A stretch of 64,000 nt of DNA from Spirochaetaceae bacterium (GTDB taxonomy: Bacteria; Spirochaetota; Leptospiria; Leptospirales; Leptonemataceae), in contig PCBI01000002.1 in assembly GCA_002730875.1 (NCBI GenBank), positions 1 through 64,000 on the forward strand, in the 5' to 3' direction. Shown piece by piece: positions 24,289 through 32,982 of this stretch. Below the pieces are notes generated by a model. It searched no databases. It was not told the DNA's origin and saw only the letters and a list, made by a program, of their open reading frames with translations. How positions within the stretch are numbered: the stretch's first letter is position 1; each line of letters begins with the position of its first letter. Made by a program: the position numbers and the translations under genes.

Positions 24289-26499
24289 ATCGCCGAAGGC
24301 CCGTTTCTCTTTGCCCCAAACAGGCACGAAAAGTAGCCTGAGTTGCTCTATATCCACCCGCTCCAGCTTTAGATGCCATCGTTCGCCCAGAAAGGCCGGC
24401 CGCGATAGCTTCTTGATGTAGACGGAGAACGGATCGGGAAGCACAAGTTCGGTATCGTTCGTAAGATGCCGGGCCTCTACGATTCCTTCTACCGGACACT
24501 CTTCGATTTCCAGAAACACACGGTCCGGTCTGAAGCCGGTGAGAAAACCGGTGAAGTCTTCTTTGCCCGTGCTTTCGATGTACCGCACCAGTTTCAGCTT
24601 CCAGACATCGCGCTCAGCATCCATTGCTCTGCGTTCCTGGTCGCTGGTATGGGTTCCCATAAGCTCCACTTCCTCTTCCGAGTAGGGCTGTTTCTTTCGT
24701 TTGAGCGCCGCTTTCAACGAGCGGTGTACCACCAGGTCCGGATACCTACGGATGGGCGAAGTGAAATGTGCATAGTCGTCGAAGCCAAGACCCCAGTGAC
24801 CCGCCGGTTCCGGTCGATAGGCGGCCTGCATGAAAGAACGTAACAATAGCATGTTGAAGATCCTGGATTCCAGAGGGCCCTTCTTGTCCACCGCCTGCAG
24901 CGCTTTCTGCACGTCCTTTTGATCGGTGGTCTTCAGCTTGTACGGAATCTTGTAGATATCGAAGAAAGCGTTCAGCGTTTCCAGCTTCTCTTCATTCATG
25001 GGTTCATGTACCCGGTACAGAGTGTTGGCCTTCTTCTTACGTAGAAAGGAGGCTACGGCAATATTAGCCGACAGCATGCATTCCTCGATGAGCATGCTGG
25101 ATCTTAGCCTGGGTTTCATCTGAATCTCGGTAACCTGATCGTCTTCGCCGAATACAAACTTGGGTTCCGGAATGGTAAGATCGATGCGGCCGCTCTTCAT
25201 TCGCTGCTTTCGCTGGTGTTCGGTAAGCTTCCATAGATCCGGAAGGATTGGATCTTTTTTTCCCTCCAGGAGCTCTTCAGCCTGAGTGTAGGTATATCGC
25301 CTGTCTACCTTGATAATGGAAGTAAAGAATTCGGATTTTAGAATGGTACCCCTGGAAGGATCGATTTCCATTGCCGCCGTAAAGGCCAGTCGGTTCTTGC
25401 CTGCCACCAGGGAACAAAGTTCTTCGGACAGCGAAGGAGGCAACATGGGCACTACTCGATTCGCCAGGTAATAGGATGTGGCCCGCGCCTGCGCTTCCTC
25501 ATCCAGGGGCGAACCTTTTTCCACGAAGTGAGAAACGTCGGCGATGTGGACATAAAGTTTGTAGGGTTTTCCTCTGCCTTTGGGCGCCTCCAGGCTGAGC
25601 GCGTCATCGAAATCCTTGGAGTCTGCGCCATCAATGGTGATTGTATAGAGATCCCTGAGGTCCTTTCGTTGGTTCCAGTCGCCTACCGTGGATGGCTCCA
25701 GTTCCTGGCCTTCCATGGGTACCGGCAATTCCGGATACACCGGATCCAGATCATATTTTAGAAGGATTCGCTGAAAATCGATGTCAAAGTCGGTATCATC
25801 TTCGAAGCGAACAAATCGGGCGTCAAAAAAATACGCATTCTGATGCTTTACGCTTTTTCCGGATAGCTCGACTACCACTACACGGTCGGGCTTGAAGCGT
25901 ACTTTTGTATCGTTGGCGATTCCGCGAACCGGGAAGCAGGCGCCGGGTTGTCCCTGGGTGTCCAGTAGCACTCCCGGAACTATGTCTTTTACCGGTTTCG
26001 AAAGGATCTTCATTCGGTAGAACTTACGATCCCGGTGCACGACCTGGGTCACTTCTGCCTCGAATCGGGCGCGTTTGCGATCCAGCAGGTTGAGCTTAAC
26101 TCGATCCCCTGGCAAGGCATGACCGCTGAGCGCGGGAGGAATGAACAGATCCCGCGCTTCCGGCTCGGCGCCGTAAGGCATTCCAAAGTACAATCCGCTG
26201 GGGCTGAAAGATATCTTCGCCTCCAGGCCAAAGGGCTTCTTTACAATGTACGATGAGCCGGCCTTTCGCAACAGTCCCAGTAGTTCAAGATCCGCCAGTA
26301 CAATGGCCGGATCCTCTTCGAAGTGCATCCCGGTTGTTCGGTGAGACTTTCGCTTTCCCTTGTCCCGGGATTTTTGTTTTTTGTTCTTCTCTGCCGCGGA
26401 GTTCAGTTCCTTGAGCAGCTGCTTCAAATTAATTTTTTGTCCAGGTCGCTTCTTCAAGAAGTCCAGAATCCTGGCTGTGGATGTTTCGGTATTTCTCAT
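24283..26499 (-). CDS. rnr: Ribonuclease R
   Basis: About 738 aa. It is a 3'-5' exoribonuclease for structured RNA. An N-terminal winged-helix-like region (ILDFLKKRPGQKINLKQLLKE) is followed by a Lys/Arg-rich stretch, cold-shock domains and the RNB catalytic domain with TIDGADSKDFDDALSLE (the four metal-binding Asp cluster), VEKGSPLDEEAQARATSYYL and HFTSPIRRYPDLVVHR. A C-terminal S1 domain ends FVPVWGKEKR. The TTG at 26511 is in frame, but ATG at 26499 (MRNTETSTARIL) is likelier. Its stop codon falls in the 20-bp tandem repeat array. Confidence 0.95.
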   Translation of the reverse strand: MRNTETSTARILDFLKKRPGQKINLKQLLKELNSAAEKNKKQKSRDKGKRKSHRTTGMHFEEDPAIVLADLELLGLLRKAGSSYIVKKPFGLEAKISFSPSGLYFGMPYGAEPEARDLFIPPALSGHALPGDRVKLNLLDRKRARFEAEVTQVVHRDRKFYRMKILSKPVKDIVPGVLLDTQGQPGACFPVRGIANDTKVRFKPDRVVVVELSGKSVKHQNAYFFDARFVRFEDDTDFDIDFQRILLKYDLDPVYPELPVPMEGQELEPSTVGDWNQRKDLRDLYTITIDGADSKDFDDALSLEAPKGRGKPYKLYVHIADVSHFVEKGSPLDEEAQARATSYYLANRVVPMLPPSLSEELCSLVAGKNRLAFTAAMEIDPSRGTILKSEFFTSIIKVDRRYTYTQAEELLEGKKDPILPDLWKLTEHQRKQRMKSGRIDLTIPEPKFVFGEDDQVTEIQMKPRLRSSMLIEECMLSANIAVASFLRKKKANTLYRVHEPMNEEKLETLNAFFDIYKIPYKLKTTDQKDVQKALQAVDKKGPLESRIFNMLLLRSFMQAAYRPEPAGHWGLGFDDYAHFTSPIRRYPDLVVHRSLKAALKRKKQPYSEEEVELMGTHTSDQERRAMDAERDVWKLKLVRYIESTGKEDFTGFLTGFRPDRVFLEIEECPVEGIVEARHLTNDTELVLPDPFSVYIKKLSRPAFLGERWHLKLERVDIEQLRLLFVPVWGKEKRAFGDS

Positions 26500-26649
26500 A
26501 TAAATTCTCAAATGCTAGGGTTAGACTTTCCAATGCTACGGCTAGGTTACGTTTTGGAATGTGCTTCATTGGACCGGTCTTTCCGTGCTATTGCCAGGGT
26601 TTAGTTGGGAAATAGCGGTTTGGCGGGAAAAAAGCCGGCGCAAGGCGAA

Positions 26650-27432
26650 TCAGTTTCCGGGTTTGTGGTGAAACCCTTCCGGATATTTTGCTGTGGCCGG
26701 ATCGCTACGAACGTACACCGGAATCAGCGATTCGTAGTGTCCTGGTCCAGGCTGAGCCCTTTCCAGTAATCGGAAAAAGGAATGGGGCTCCGGTTGGGGC
26801 AAAGGTAGCACCTCCCGCGGTTCTGGCAACCTTTCTTTCAGCAGGGCCCATTCATCGCAATAGATGCGGTCGCCGGGCGCTACGGCGGCTAACACTTCTT
26901 CTGGTCTTAAGTCCTGCAGCTGTTGCTGTCGGGTATGGTACACCGATTCGGGGCCGCCCACTGCCAGGGAATAAAAACGATTCTGTTTCCCATCCAGGCT
27001 TACCATGAACGGACTGAATTCCGAATCGCGGGCAGGCGCTTTCAACGGTTCGGGGCCCGGGGACAGCAAAGGTTCGGCATAAAGCTGTAGCGAATAGATC
27101 GATGCCACCGGGATTTTCCACAGCATGGCCAGGTTGCGGGCGGTGGATACTCCGATCCGGGTCCCCGTAAAGGAGCCGGGGCCCACGGTAACCAGAATTG
27201 CATCGGGTTTTTTTACTCCACGTTTTCTGAGCAATTCCTTTATCACCGGAACCAGGTCAATGGATGATCGATTCTTCCCCGGTTGTACGCGCGAGTCAAA
27301 ATCGGCGCCAGAGCCCAGAGCAACGCACAGGTAGGCGCTGCAGGTGTCTATACAGAGCCAGCACAGATCCGCTACGTTTGGCACAGAAACAGTCTGGTCC
27401 GCAAAGGATGCCCGATGAATGCTATCGCTCAT
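26650..27432 (-). CDS. tsaB: tRNA t6A synthesis protein TsaB
   Basis: 260 aa, an ASKHA-fold protein that dimerises with TsaD in making threonylcarbamoyladenosine at tRNA position 37. LCIDTCSAYLCVALGSG is the first phosphate-binding strand pair (usually ILAIDTS), followed by VGPGSFTGTRIGVSTARNLA, the TsaB signature GPGSFTGLRIG with one change. The start overlaps the tsaE stop codon by 4 bp (ATGA), so the two are translationally coupled. About 24 extra residues precede the usual start of the fold. The C-terminal half is not well conserved, as is common in TsaB. Confidence 0.93.
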   Translation of the reverse strand: MSDSIHRASFADQTVSVPNVADLCWLCIDTCSAYLCVALGSGADFDSRVQPGKNRSSIDLVPVIKELLRKRGVKKPDAILVTVGPGSFTGTRIGVSTARNLAMLWKIPVASIYSLQLYAEPLLSPGPEPLKAPARDSEFSPFMVSLDGKQNRFYSLAVGGPESVYHTRQQQLQDLRPEEVLAAVAPGDRIYCDEWALLKERLPEPREVLPLPQPEPHSFFRLLERAQPGPGHYESLIPVYVRSDPATAKYPEGFHHKPGN

Positions 27433-27917
27433 GCATGCACCTCGAACTGGCGAATTTCCTGCACTCGCAGGTTTCGCCGTCGCTCATCGACGATCTCCAG
27501 GGTAATGCGAAAAAAGGGAAGAGCCGAGTGAATGGTTCCCAGGTTGGTCCACCACTCGATGGCATGTAGCGCAAAATGCTCCCCGGGGGATTCCCATATC
27601 TCTGAAAACTCCAGTTCCATCATCGCGCTACTTCCCAGTCTGTACAGATCAAAGTGATTTAGTTCGCCGCGGAGTCCCGTGTAATGGTTGTGTAGATTGA
27701 AGGTGGGGCTGTTCACCACGTCTTCAATGCCCAGAGCATGGGCGGCTGCGGCCACGAAAGTAGTCTTTCCCGCCCCCAGATCGCCCTCCATAAGCCAGAC
27801 CGCGCCACGGCTGCAATTCGCCAGGCAATACTCCACAAGAGCGGTGCACCGGTTCTGCACATCCTCCAGCGAAAGATTAGTCTCTTCGACGGGCCCGTCT
27901 GAAAGTTTTTCGATCAT
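27429..27917 (-). CDS. tsaE: tRNA t6A synthesis ATPase TsaE
   Basis: About 162 aa. GDLGAGKTTFVAAAAHALG is the P-loop, and SPTFNLHNHYTG with LNHFDLYRL are the conserved TsaE motifs. It regulates or powers the TsaBD complex. ATG at 27917 is preferred because gaggagaa precedes it and the protein then begins MIEKLSDGPVEETN; the frame stays open to 28079, but that stretch is a basic shadow of the overlapping membrane gene. The start codon lies inside the end of the upstream gene (41-bp overlap), so the three genes form one operon. Confidence 0.93.
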   Translation of the reverse strand: MIEKLSDGPVEETNLSLEDVQNRCTALVEYCLANCSRGAVWLMEGDLGAGKTTFVAAAAHALGIEDVVNSPTFNLHNHYTGLRGELNHFDLYRLGSSAMMELEFSEIWESPGEHFALHAIEWWTNLGTIHSALPFFRITLEIVDERRRNLRVQEIRQFEVHA

Positions 27918-28254
27918 TTCTCCTCGGTTGTGGTCGGCTTCGGGGGCGGTTTGGCTGGCTGCCGGACTCTTCCTGGTAGATTTCCTCTTCCCGTCGGCGC
28001 CGTTTCCTTTTCTGACGTCGGCTTTCGCGAACCGGCGGCGGGCCAAAGAATGGCGAAACAATCGCTTCTGCACAGACATAGGAAAGCATCAGGACAAACA
28101 TGCAGAAAACGGTTAATCGGCTCATCTCCCCTGGCCCCGGCTGACCTGTAAGAAAGACCAGACCCGGACGTACGCTTTCCAGCAGGGAACCGAAAAACAG
28201 GAAGGCGACAGCGCTAAAGAAAACGAATACAGCTGTAAAGGCTACTGACCGCAC
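27877..28254 (-). CDS. Small membrane protein with an arginine-rich tail
   Basis: 125 aa, GTG start (28254). Two transmembrane helices are visible: VAFTAVFVFFSAVAFLFFG and LTVFCMFVLMLSYVCAEAIV. The following tail is very basic, with RRQKRKRRRREEE and the final RRNDRKTFRRARRRD, so it should lie on the cytoplasmic face and could bind nucleic acid or anionic lipid. No family is recognised. It overlaps tsaE by 41 bp and is divergent from exbB with 79 bp between the starts. The high basic content is partly constrained by the overlapping start of tsaE. Function is unknown. Confidence 0.6.
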   Translation of the reverse strand: MRSVAFTAVFVFFSAVAFLFFGSLLESVRPGLVFLTGQPGPGEMSRLTVFCMFVLMLSYVCAEAIVSPFFGPPPVRESRRQKRKRRRREEEIYQEESGSQPNRPRSRPQPRRNDRKTFRRARRRD

Positions 28255-28333
28255 CGACGTAGATTGCCCTGGCGGGGTTGGCTGTCCACGAATTGTCGTT
28301 TACGATAGCCACGGGTGCTTTGCACTCAGTGAC

Positions 28334-28837
28334 ATGCAAGCCTTCCTGTCCGGCGGTCCGGTGATGTATGTACTTCTGGTCCTTTCTGTTGTGGCCGTTT
28401 CTTTGATACTGTATGCCGTCCGCGCATTGCGAACCATGCGTACCGAACCGGGTATGTGGCTGGATGACGCTTTCGGATTTCTGGAAAGGTTAAAGCAAAT
28501 GGAGGAGCAGGATTCCTCCGCATTGGCTATCCAGGCCATTGAAAGAGCCTGCTTCAGAGTCCATAGCGCCATCCTGTGGCTGTCCCGGCTGGCGGGGATG
28601 GCTACCTTGCTCGGCCTTCTGGGAACCGTGCTGGGAATTAGCGAGGCCTTTGCCGATATGCAGAGGCAGGGGCAGGCCGGACCGGAAGTTTTCGCGGCGG
28701 GTATTTATCAGGCCCTTCATACTACCATCGCCGGTTTGATTCTGGCGCTTCCGTTCCTTCTGGCCCATCATCTCCTGAAGGATTCTCTGGCGGTGCGGCA
28801 ACTGGACCTTCTCATGGGGTTACAGCAAAAGAAATGA
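28334..28837 (+). CDS. exbB: MotA/TolQ/ExbB family proton channel protein
   Basis: 167 aa, short for the family (ExbB about 240) but with the core: helix 1 (VMYVLLVLSVVAVSLILYAV), then ASMATLLGLLGTVLGISEAF-type region (GLLGTVLGISEAFADM), and LHTTIAGLILALPFLLAHHLL. These are the conserved TolQ/ExbB helices 2 and 3 with the GTVxG motif. It forms the inner-membrane proton channel with ExbD, energising outer-membrane transport or assembly. It overlaps exbD by 4 bp (ATGA). No TonB is next to it. Confidence 0.9.
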   Translation: MQAFLSGGPVMYVLLVLSVVAVSLILYAVRALRTMRTEPGMWLDDAFGFLERLKQMEEQDSSALAIQAIERACFRVHSAILWLSRLAGMATLLGLLGTVLGISEAFADMQRQGQAGPEVFAAGIYQALHTTIAGLILALPFLLAHHLLKDSLAVRQLDLLMGLQQKK

Positions 28838-29235
28838 ACCCGTTTTCCAATACTCGAAAGGAAGAATCCAGCGAGCTACCCCTGGCGCCGTTTCTGGACA
28901 TAATATTCATTCTATTGATTTTCGTTCTGGTTTCCACAAGTATGGTCACCGAGTACGTCTTGCCGGTGGATTTGCCGGACTCCTCCTCTACCGGCGTATC
29001 CTCAACAGATCTGACCCTGGATATCTATCTAAAGGAGAGTTCCGTTCAAATTCCCGATCTGGAAATCGAGACCGAGATTTCAATGCTTCGGGAGTCCCTT
29101 AAAGAACAGTGTGAAGCCAATCCGATCTTCAAAGTCAGGGCCTCCGCGGACTTGCCGTTGCAAAGCTTTGTTAGCCTTACCGATGAGCTGCAGGGTTGCG
29201 GTAGTATGCAGCTCGTGGTCGAACGCCGACGGTAG
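28834..29235 (+). CDS. exbD: ExbD/TolR family biopolymer transport protein
   Basis: 133 aa. A short cytoplasmic segment and one transmembrane helix (LAPFLDIIFILLIFVLVSTS), with the essential membrane Asp in PFLDIIFILL, followed by the periplasmic ExbD domain (VEIPDLEIET...). Partner of ExbB in the proton channel. It overlaps exbB and is followed 160 bp later by an outer-membrane barrel gene on the same strand. Length is normal for ExbD. Confidence 0.9.
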   Translation: MNPFSNTRKEESSELPLAPFLDIIFILLIFVLVSTSMVTEYVLPVDLPDSSSTGVSSTDLTLDIYLKESSVQIPDLEIETEISMLRESLKEQCEANPIFKVRASADLPLQSFVSLTDELQGCGSMQLVVERRR

Positions 29236-29396
29236 GCGGCCACGGGTAGGTCCGAAGCGCGACAAAAGACTGGACAGTAACCATTTTATGGTCTGCAATA
29301 GTGGTCCGGGCCGTTGTTGTTCTGTTAGGAGCGCTCTGAGTCGAGACAGTACCTATGTATCTGTCCTGGGGCCGGGCCCGCTTTCGGAGTACATGG

Positions 29397-30488
29397 ATGA
29401 AATGGCTTACTTCAATAATTCTGGCGCTGGTCGTTTCGATTCCGGTTTCTCTGGAAGCGCAGTTCGTATGCGAAGGCACGGCCTGTGCCGCTCTACCGCT
29501 GAATCAGGCTCAGCTGGATAGAATCTACAACGACATTCAATTTCAGTACTTCGACCAGGTTTTTGAAGATATGGCGGAGGCCGCCGCTCTGGCCAGTCTA
29601 AGCGGCGCTCCCATGGGCGATATCAATCTGGACAGCTTTACTTTTGGACTGAGCGCCGCCGTTAGTTATCGGGCCCTGGAAGAAGTGGATGTCCGCGTTG
29701 CGGAAGTGGGGACGGTAGAGAATTTGCCATCCACCGGAGTGGCGGCCCAGCCCAGGGTCTATCTGGGGATGAACCTGGGGGAGGTGATGGGAGGAACCCA
29801 TCTCGTCACAAAAACGCCGCCCTGGTATTCTTTGTCCAGGTTTGATCTTTACATAAGCTATGTAACCTTCGACATGGACCAGCCTTCCGGCACGGCCCGG
29901 TCCGATTCTGAAGACTGGAACGTGAATGCCCGAAGTAAAGGCCTCGAGTTGCGATACCACCTGGCCGATCGCCGTGAGCTTACCGGTCCCATGATGCAAT
30001 TCCTGGGCGTTTCGCTGGGGCTGGGTTACAACCGCTTTGAACAGGATATTCGATACTCCAAACAGAATACGGGCACGCGCATTTCCCTGGCCAGCGGCGA
30101 AGCCGTGCGATGGGATGCCAACGATACCATTCAGTATCGCTCTTTTATCGAATCCTATCCTCTGGATATTCGCACCGGCGTGCAGTTCTTTCATTTCTTG
30201 AATCTTACCGTAGGGGCCGGTTCGGCCTGGACCAAAGGTCATGCGGACTTCACAGCCTCCAGGGCTGGCCCGGCCTATCTAGAATCGGACATTGCCGCTC
30301 TGCTCGGGATCACCATTCCGCCCTCCAGTCTGATACTCAATGTTACCGGAAGCGGCGCGCCCCCCGCTCGGTTCTCCTATGGTCTTGTAGGCGTGGAGCT
30401 TAACTTCTATTTCTGGAAGCTTTATGTGGAAGCCCGGGGGAACGAAAACGTTTATTCGGCCAACGTAGGTTTGCGCGCCGTTTTTTAG
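29397..30488 (+). CDS. Putative outer-membrane beta-barrel protein
   Basis: About 363 aa from ATG 29397 (ggag seven nt upstream); the product begins MKWLTSIILALVVSIPVSLEA, a clear signal peptide, then AQFVCEGTACAALPL. Many alternating hydrophobic strands follow (SRFDLYISYVTFDMD, LELRYHLADR, LGVSLGLGYNRFEQDI, LDIRTGVQFFHFLNLTVGAG), and the last strand ends with Phe (VGLRAVF), as in beta-barrel outer-membrane proteins. No Leptospira family is recognised with confidence. It lies behind exbBD, which might energise it or a ligand pathway. The longer upstream frame (from 29355) is not used because it precedes the signal peptide. Confidence 0.75.
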   Translation: MKWLTSIILALVVSIPVSLEAQFVCEGTACAALPLNQAQLDRIYNDIQFQYFDQVFEDMAEAAALASLSGAPMGDINLDSFTFGLSAAVSYRALEEVDVRVAEVGTVENLPSTGVAAQPRVYLGMNLGEVMGGTHLVTKTPPWYSLSRFDLYISYVTFDMDQPSGTARSDSEDWNVNARSKGLELRYHLADRRELTGPMMQFLGVSLGLGYNRFEQDIRYSKQNTGTRISLASGEAVRWDANDTIQYRSFIESYPLDIRTGVQFFHFLNLTVGAGSAWTKGHADFTASRAGPAYLESDIAALLGITIPPSSLILNVTGSGAPPARFSYGLVGVELNFYFWKLYVEARGNENVYSANVGLRAVF

Positions 30489-30702
30489 CTTCTTTAACGT
30501 CGTTCTATCCAACGCATGAGTATTCGAACCCGAGTGTTTTGCGCTGGAGTATTTCATGCCGGAGCCATCCACCGGACGGTCTCTATGCCTGGTGTTATTC
30601 GTTTCGTGATAGGCGCCGACAGTGGAAAGTGGTATCTCCCGATCGAATGACCGTAGCTTATGTTCATTACCAATTCGCCGAGGGCCCTCACGGAAAAACT
30701 GA

Positions 30703-31833
30703 ATGAAAAAGAAGTCTGTAGCAAAGAAATCCAGGTCCGCTAGAAATCCTGGTAAGTCTTCCGCCGGAGGCGGACGTTCCGGAACAAAAACCGGGAAGGG
30801 CATTCTGGTTACCGGAGCGCTGGGCTTCATAGGTTCCAACGTGGCTCTGGCGCTGGCAAAAAAAGGTCGAGTTATCGGTCTGGATATGATAAACCCGAAC
30901 GAACTTGGGCCGGACCATCCTTTACAGAAGAGGTTTAATCAGCTCAAACGCGCCGGAATAGAATACATCCAGGGCGAGCTTACCGATTCTGGCCTGCCCC
31001 AACGATTGGAAAGCGTGTTGGCGAACTGCCATGCCCTTGTCCATACAGCGGCGCCGGTAAAAGAGAAGGGACCCCTGGAGCAATTTCGGGCCGTAAATGT
31101 GGAGGCCACCTTGCGACTTGCCCAAACGGCCAGAAATCAAGGCGTAAAGCGATGGGTGCAGCTTTCCAGCGTTATGGTGTATGGTTTTAACTATCCTCCT
31201 CACGTCAGCGAGGAAGGCCCCTTGCGAGGGGATGACAATCCCTATTGTATTACAAAGATCGAAAGCGAGCATGCTCTTCTCGGGCTGAGCGATGTCCGCT
31301 CCATGGATGTCGTGATATTACGACCTGGAGACGTTTACGGGCCGGCCAGTGTCCCCTGGGTAGTGCGGCCGCTGGAGATGATGCGAAAGAAGCAATTCCT
31401 CCTGCTGGACGGAGGAAGATATACGATTAACCATGTGCACATCAGCCATATTGTCCAGGCGATAGAGCTTGCGTTGAAGAGTTCCGGCGGTCAGATATTC
31501 AATGTGACTGACGGAATAAGCAGTACATGCGGCGAATACTTCGGGGCTCTCGCGGCCATGGCCGGGTACGCGCCGCCGCCTTCCATTCCTTCCTGGGCCG
31601 CTCGCATGGGCGCGTTGATTATGGAAGGCGGTAGCGCCCTTATCGGGCGAGAAGCTCAACTGAACCGCGAGGCTCTGAAATTTGTAATGCGTCCGCATCC
31701 GGTGAGTTCCCGCAAGGCCACGGAACTTCTGGGCTACCGACCAAAGGTTTCGCTAACGGAAGGCCTGGAGGAAATCCGTTCCTGGCTGCACGAGGAAAGG
31801 CCGGATTTACTGGCCCCCGGCCTGACGAAATAG
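30703..31833 (+). CDS. NAD-dependent epimerase/dehydratase with lysine-rich N-terminus
   Basis: 376 aa extended SDR of the 3-beta-hydroxysteroid dehydrogenase or epimerase type: ILVTGALGFIGSNVALALAKKG (NAD site), VHTAAPV, LSSVMVYGF and PYCITKIESE (Tyr-x3-Lys catalytic pair), and RPGDVYGP. It would act on a nucleotide sugar or a lipid-linked substrate. The first 32 residues (KKKSVAKKSRSARNPGK and a Ser/Gly stretch) precede the fold and are basic and of low complexity, which is unusual for an SDR. ATG at 30703 has no obvious ribosome binding site. Its neighbours do not specify a pathway. Confidence 0.83.
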   Translation: MKKKSVAKKSRSARNPGKSSAGGGRSGTKTGKGILVTGALGFIGSNVALALAKKGRVIGLDMINPNELGPDHPLQKRFNQLKRAGIEYIQGELTDSGLPQRLESVLANCHALVHTAAPVKEKGPLEQFRAVNVEATLRLAQTARNQGVKRWVQLSSVMVYGFNYPPHVSEEGPLRGDDNPYCITKIESEHALLGLSDVRSMDVVILRPGDVYGPASVPWVVRPLEMMRKKQFLLLDGGRYTINHVHISHIVQAIELALKSSGGQIFNVTDGISSTCGEYFGALAAMAGYAPPPSIPSWAARMGALIMEGGSALIGREAQLNREALKFVMRPHPVSSRKATELLGYRPKVSLTEGLEEIRSWLHEERPDLLAPGLTK

Positions 31834-31997
31834 AGTCCCGGTGGTTCGGGAAATCCCGCCGGGTTGGACGGCTCGTTCGGCTACCAGATCGTCCGTTCTC
31901 TGTGTGAAGGCGGCAACAGGTCGCCGCCTCAATTTCCGATTTAGAGCCAGGCGGGCCATAGAAGCCATAGGGACCAGGATCGGGAAAATACTTGAGG

Positions 31998-32750
31998 CTA
32001 AAGATAGGGCTCCAGGGCTTCGGCGAACTTGCGATAACCTTCTTTGTTGAAGTGCACCTGATCCACCTTTCCTTTGTCTTCCAGAAAGAGTTGATACTTC
32101 TTGTCCAGCACCGGCTTCTTTTCGTCGGCCAGGTGCGGCCATAGATCAATGTACTCTACGAATCGCTTTCGCTGCACAAGTTGCTGGAAGCCCAGGTTCA
32201 AATGGCCCGCTATGCTGGAGACTTTCCAGCTAACCACTGGCGGAATACTGACGAGCAGTACCTTCGTTCCCGGCAACTTCTTGTGGATTCGGTCCAGAAT
32301 CATTTCGGTGTTTCGAAGGATTGTGGTAATGCACCGCCCTCCCAACAGATCGTTTCCGCCGATGGCCAGAATCACAACCTTCGGGCGATGCTTGATTACA
32401 AGCTCATCCAGAGCGGCCATAAACACCACGGTGGTCTCTCCAGGAATGGCACGATTGGTTATTTTGTGATCGGGCAAATACTCATTTAGAAGCTCCGGCG
32501 TGAAGAGCGCTGCGGTGGACTCGCCGGCCAGAATGATCGGGGAGGAGGCACCGCGGTTGTTTAGTTCGTTGATCCAGAGAAGTCGACGGGCATGGTACTT
32601 TTCGTTCTTCTCCTGCTCTACGGGCCCATGAGTGCATTCGAATTCATCGTCGAAGTAGTTTGTGCCGTAAGCCGGCTCCATTACGGTGCCGGAAGCGCAC
32701 TGCGCCAGTAGAATGAGGGAAAAAGGAATCAGTAATCCCAGTCGCTTCAT
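31998..32750 (-). CDS. SGNH (GDSL-like) hydrolase, lipoprotein
   Basis: About 250 aa. ATG at 32750 gives MKRLGLLIPFSLILLAQCAS, a lipoprotein signal with Cys near residue 18; the upstream extension to 32810 has no such signal at its N-terminus. SGNH motifs: LAGESTAALF (block I, Ser in GES in place of GDS), IPGETT (block II Gly), AIGGNDLL (block III Asn), and KVDQVHFNKEGY (block V Asp-x-x-His). It should be an esterase or lipase of the cell envelope. Substrate is unknown. Confidence 0.85.
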   Translation of the reverse strand: MKRLGLLIPFSLILLAQCASGTVMEPAYGTNYFDDEFECTHGPVEQEKNEKYHARRLLWINELNNRGASSPIILAGESTAALFTPELLNEYLPDHKITNRAIPGETTVVFMAALDELVIKHRPKVVILAIGGNDLLGGRCITTILRNTEMILDRIHKKLPGTKVLLVSIPPVVSWKVSSIAGHLNLGFQQLVQRKRFVEYIDLWPHLADEKKPVLDKKYQLFLEDKGKVDQVHFNKEGYRKFAEALEPYL

Positions 32751-32982
32751 GGTTCTATAGCGATGACTACCTGTAGAAAGGCAACCTTTTATGGACGAAT
32801 TCTTGAACACCTGCGCATAATTAGCGCGGTATTCTGATTGCGAACTTTATGGCTGTCTCTGTGGCCTCTCAAGACACGGCAAACCAGGCCAATACCAGAA
32901 ACCACCGAACGCTACAGGACAACCGGGCCTACCCGGAAGGGGGTGGCCGGTAAATGAAGGCCGGGTCCCGGTCTTTGCCGGG

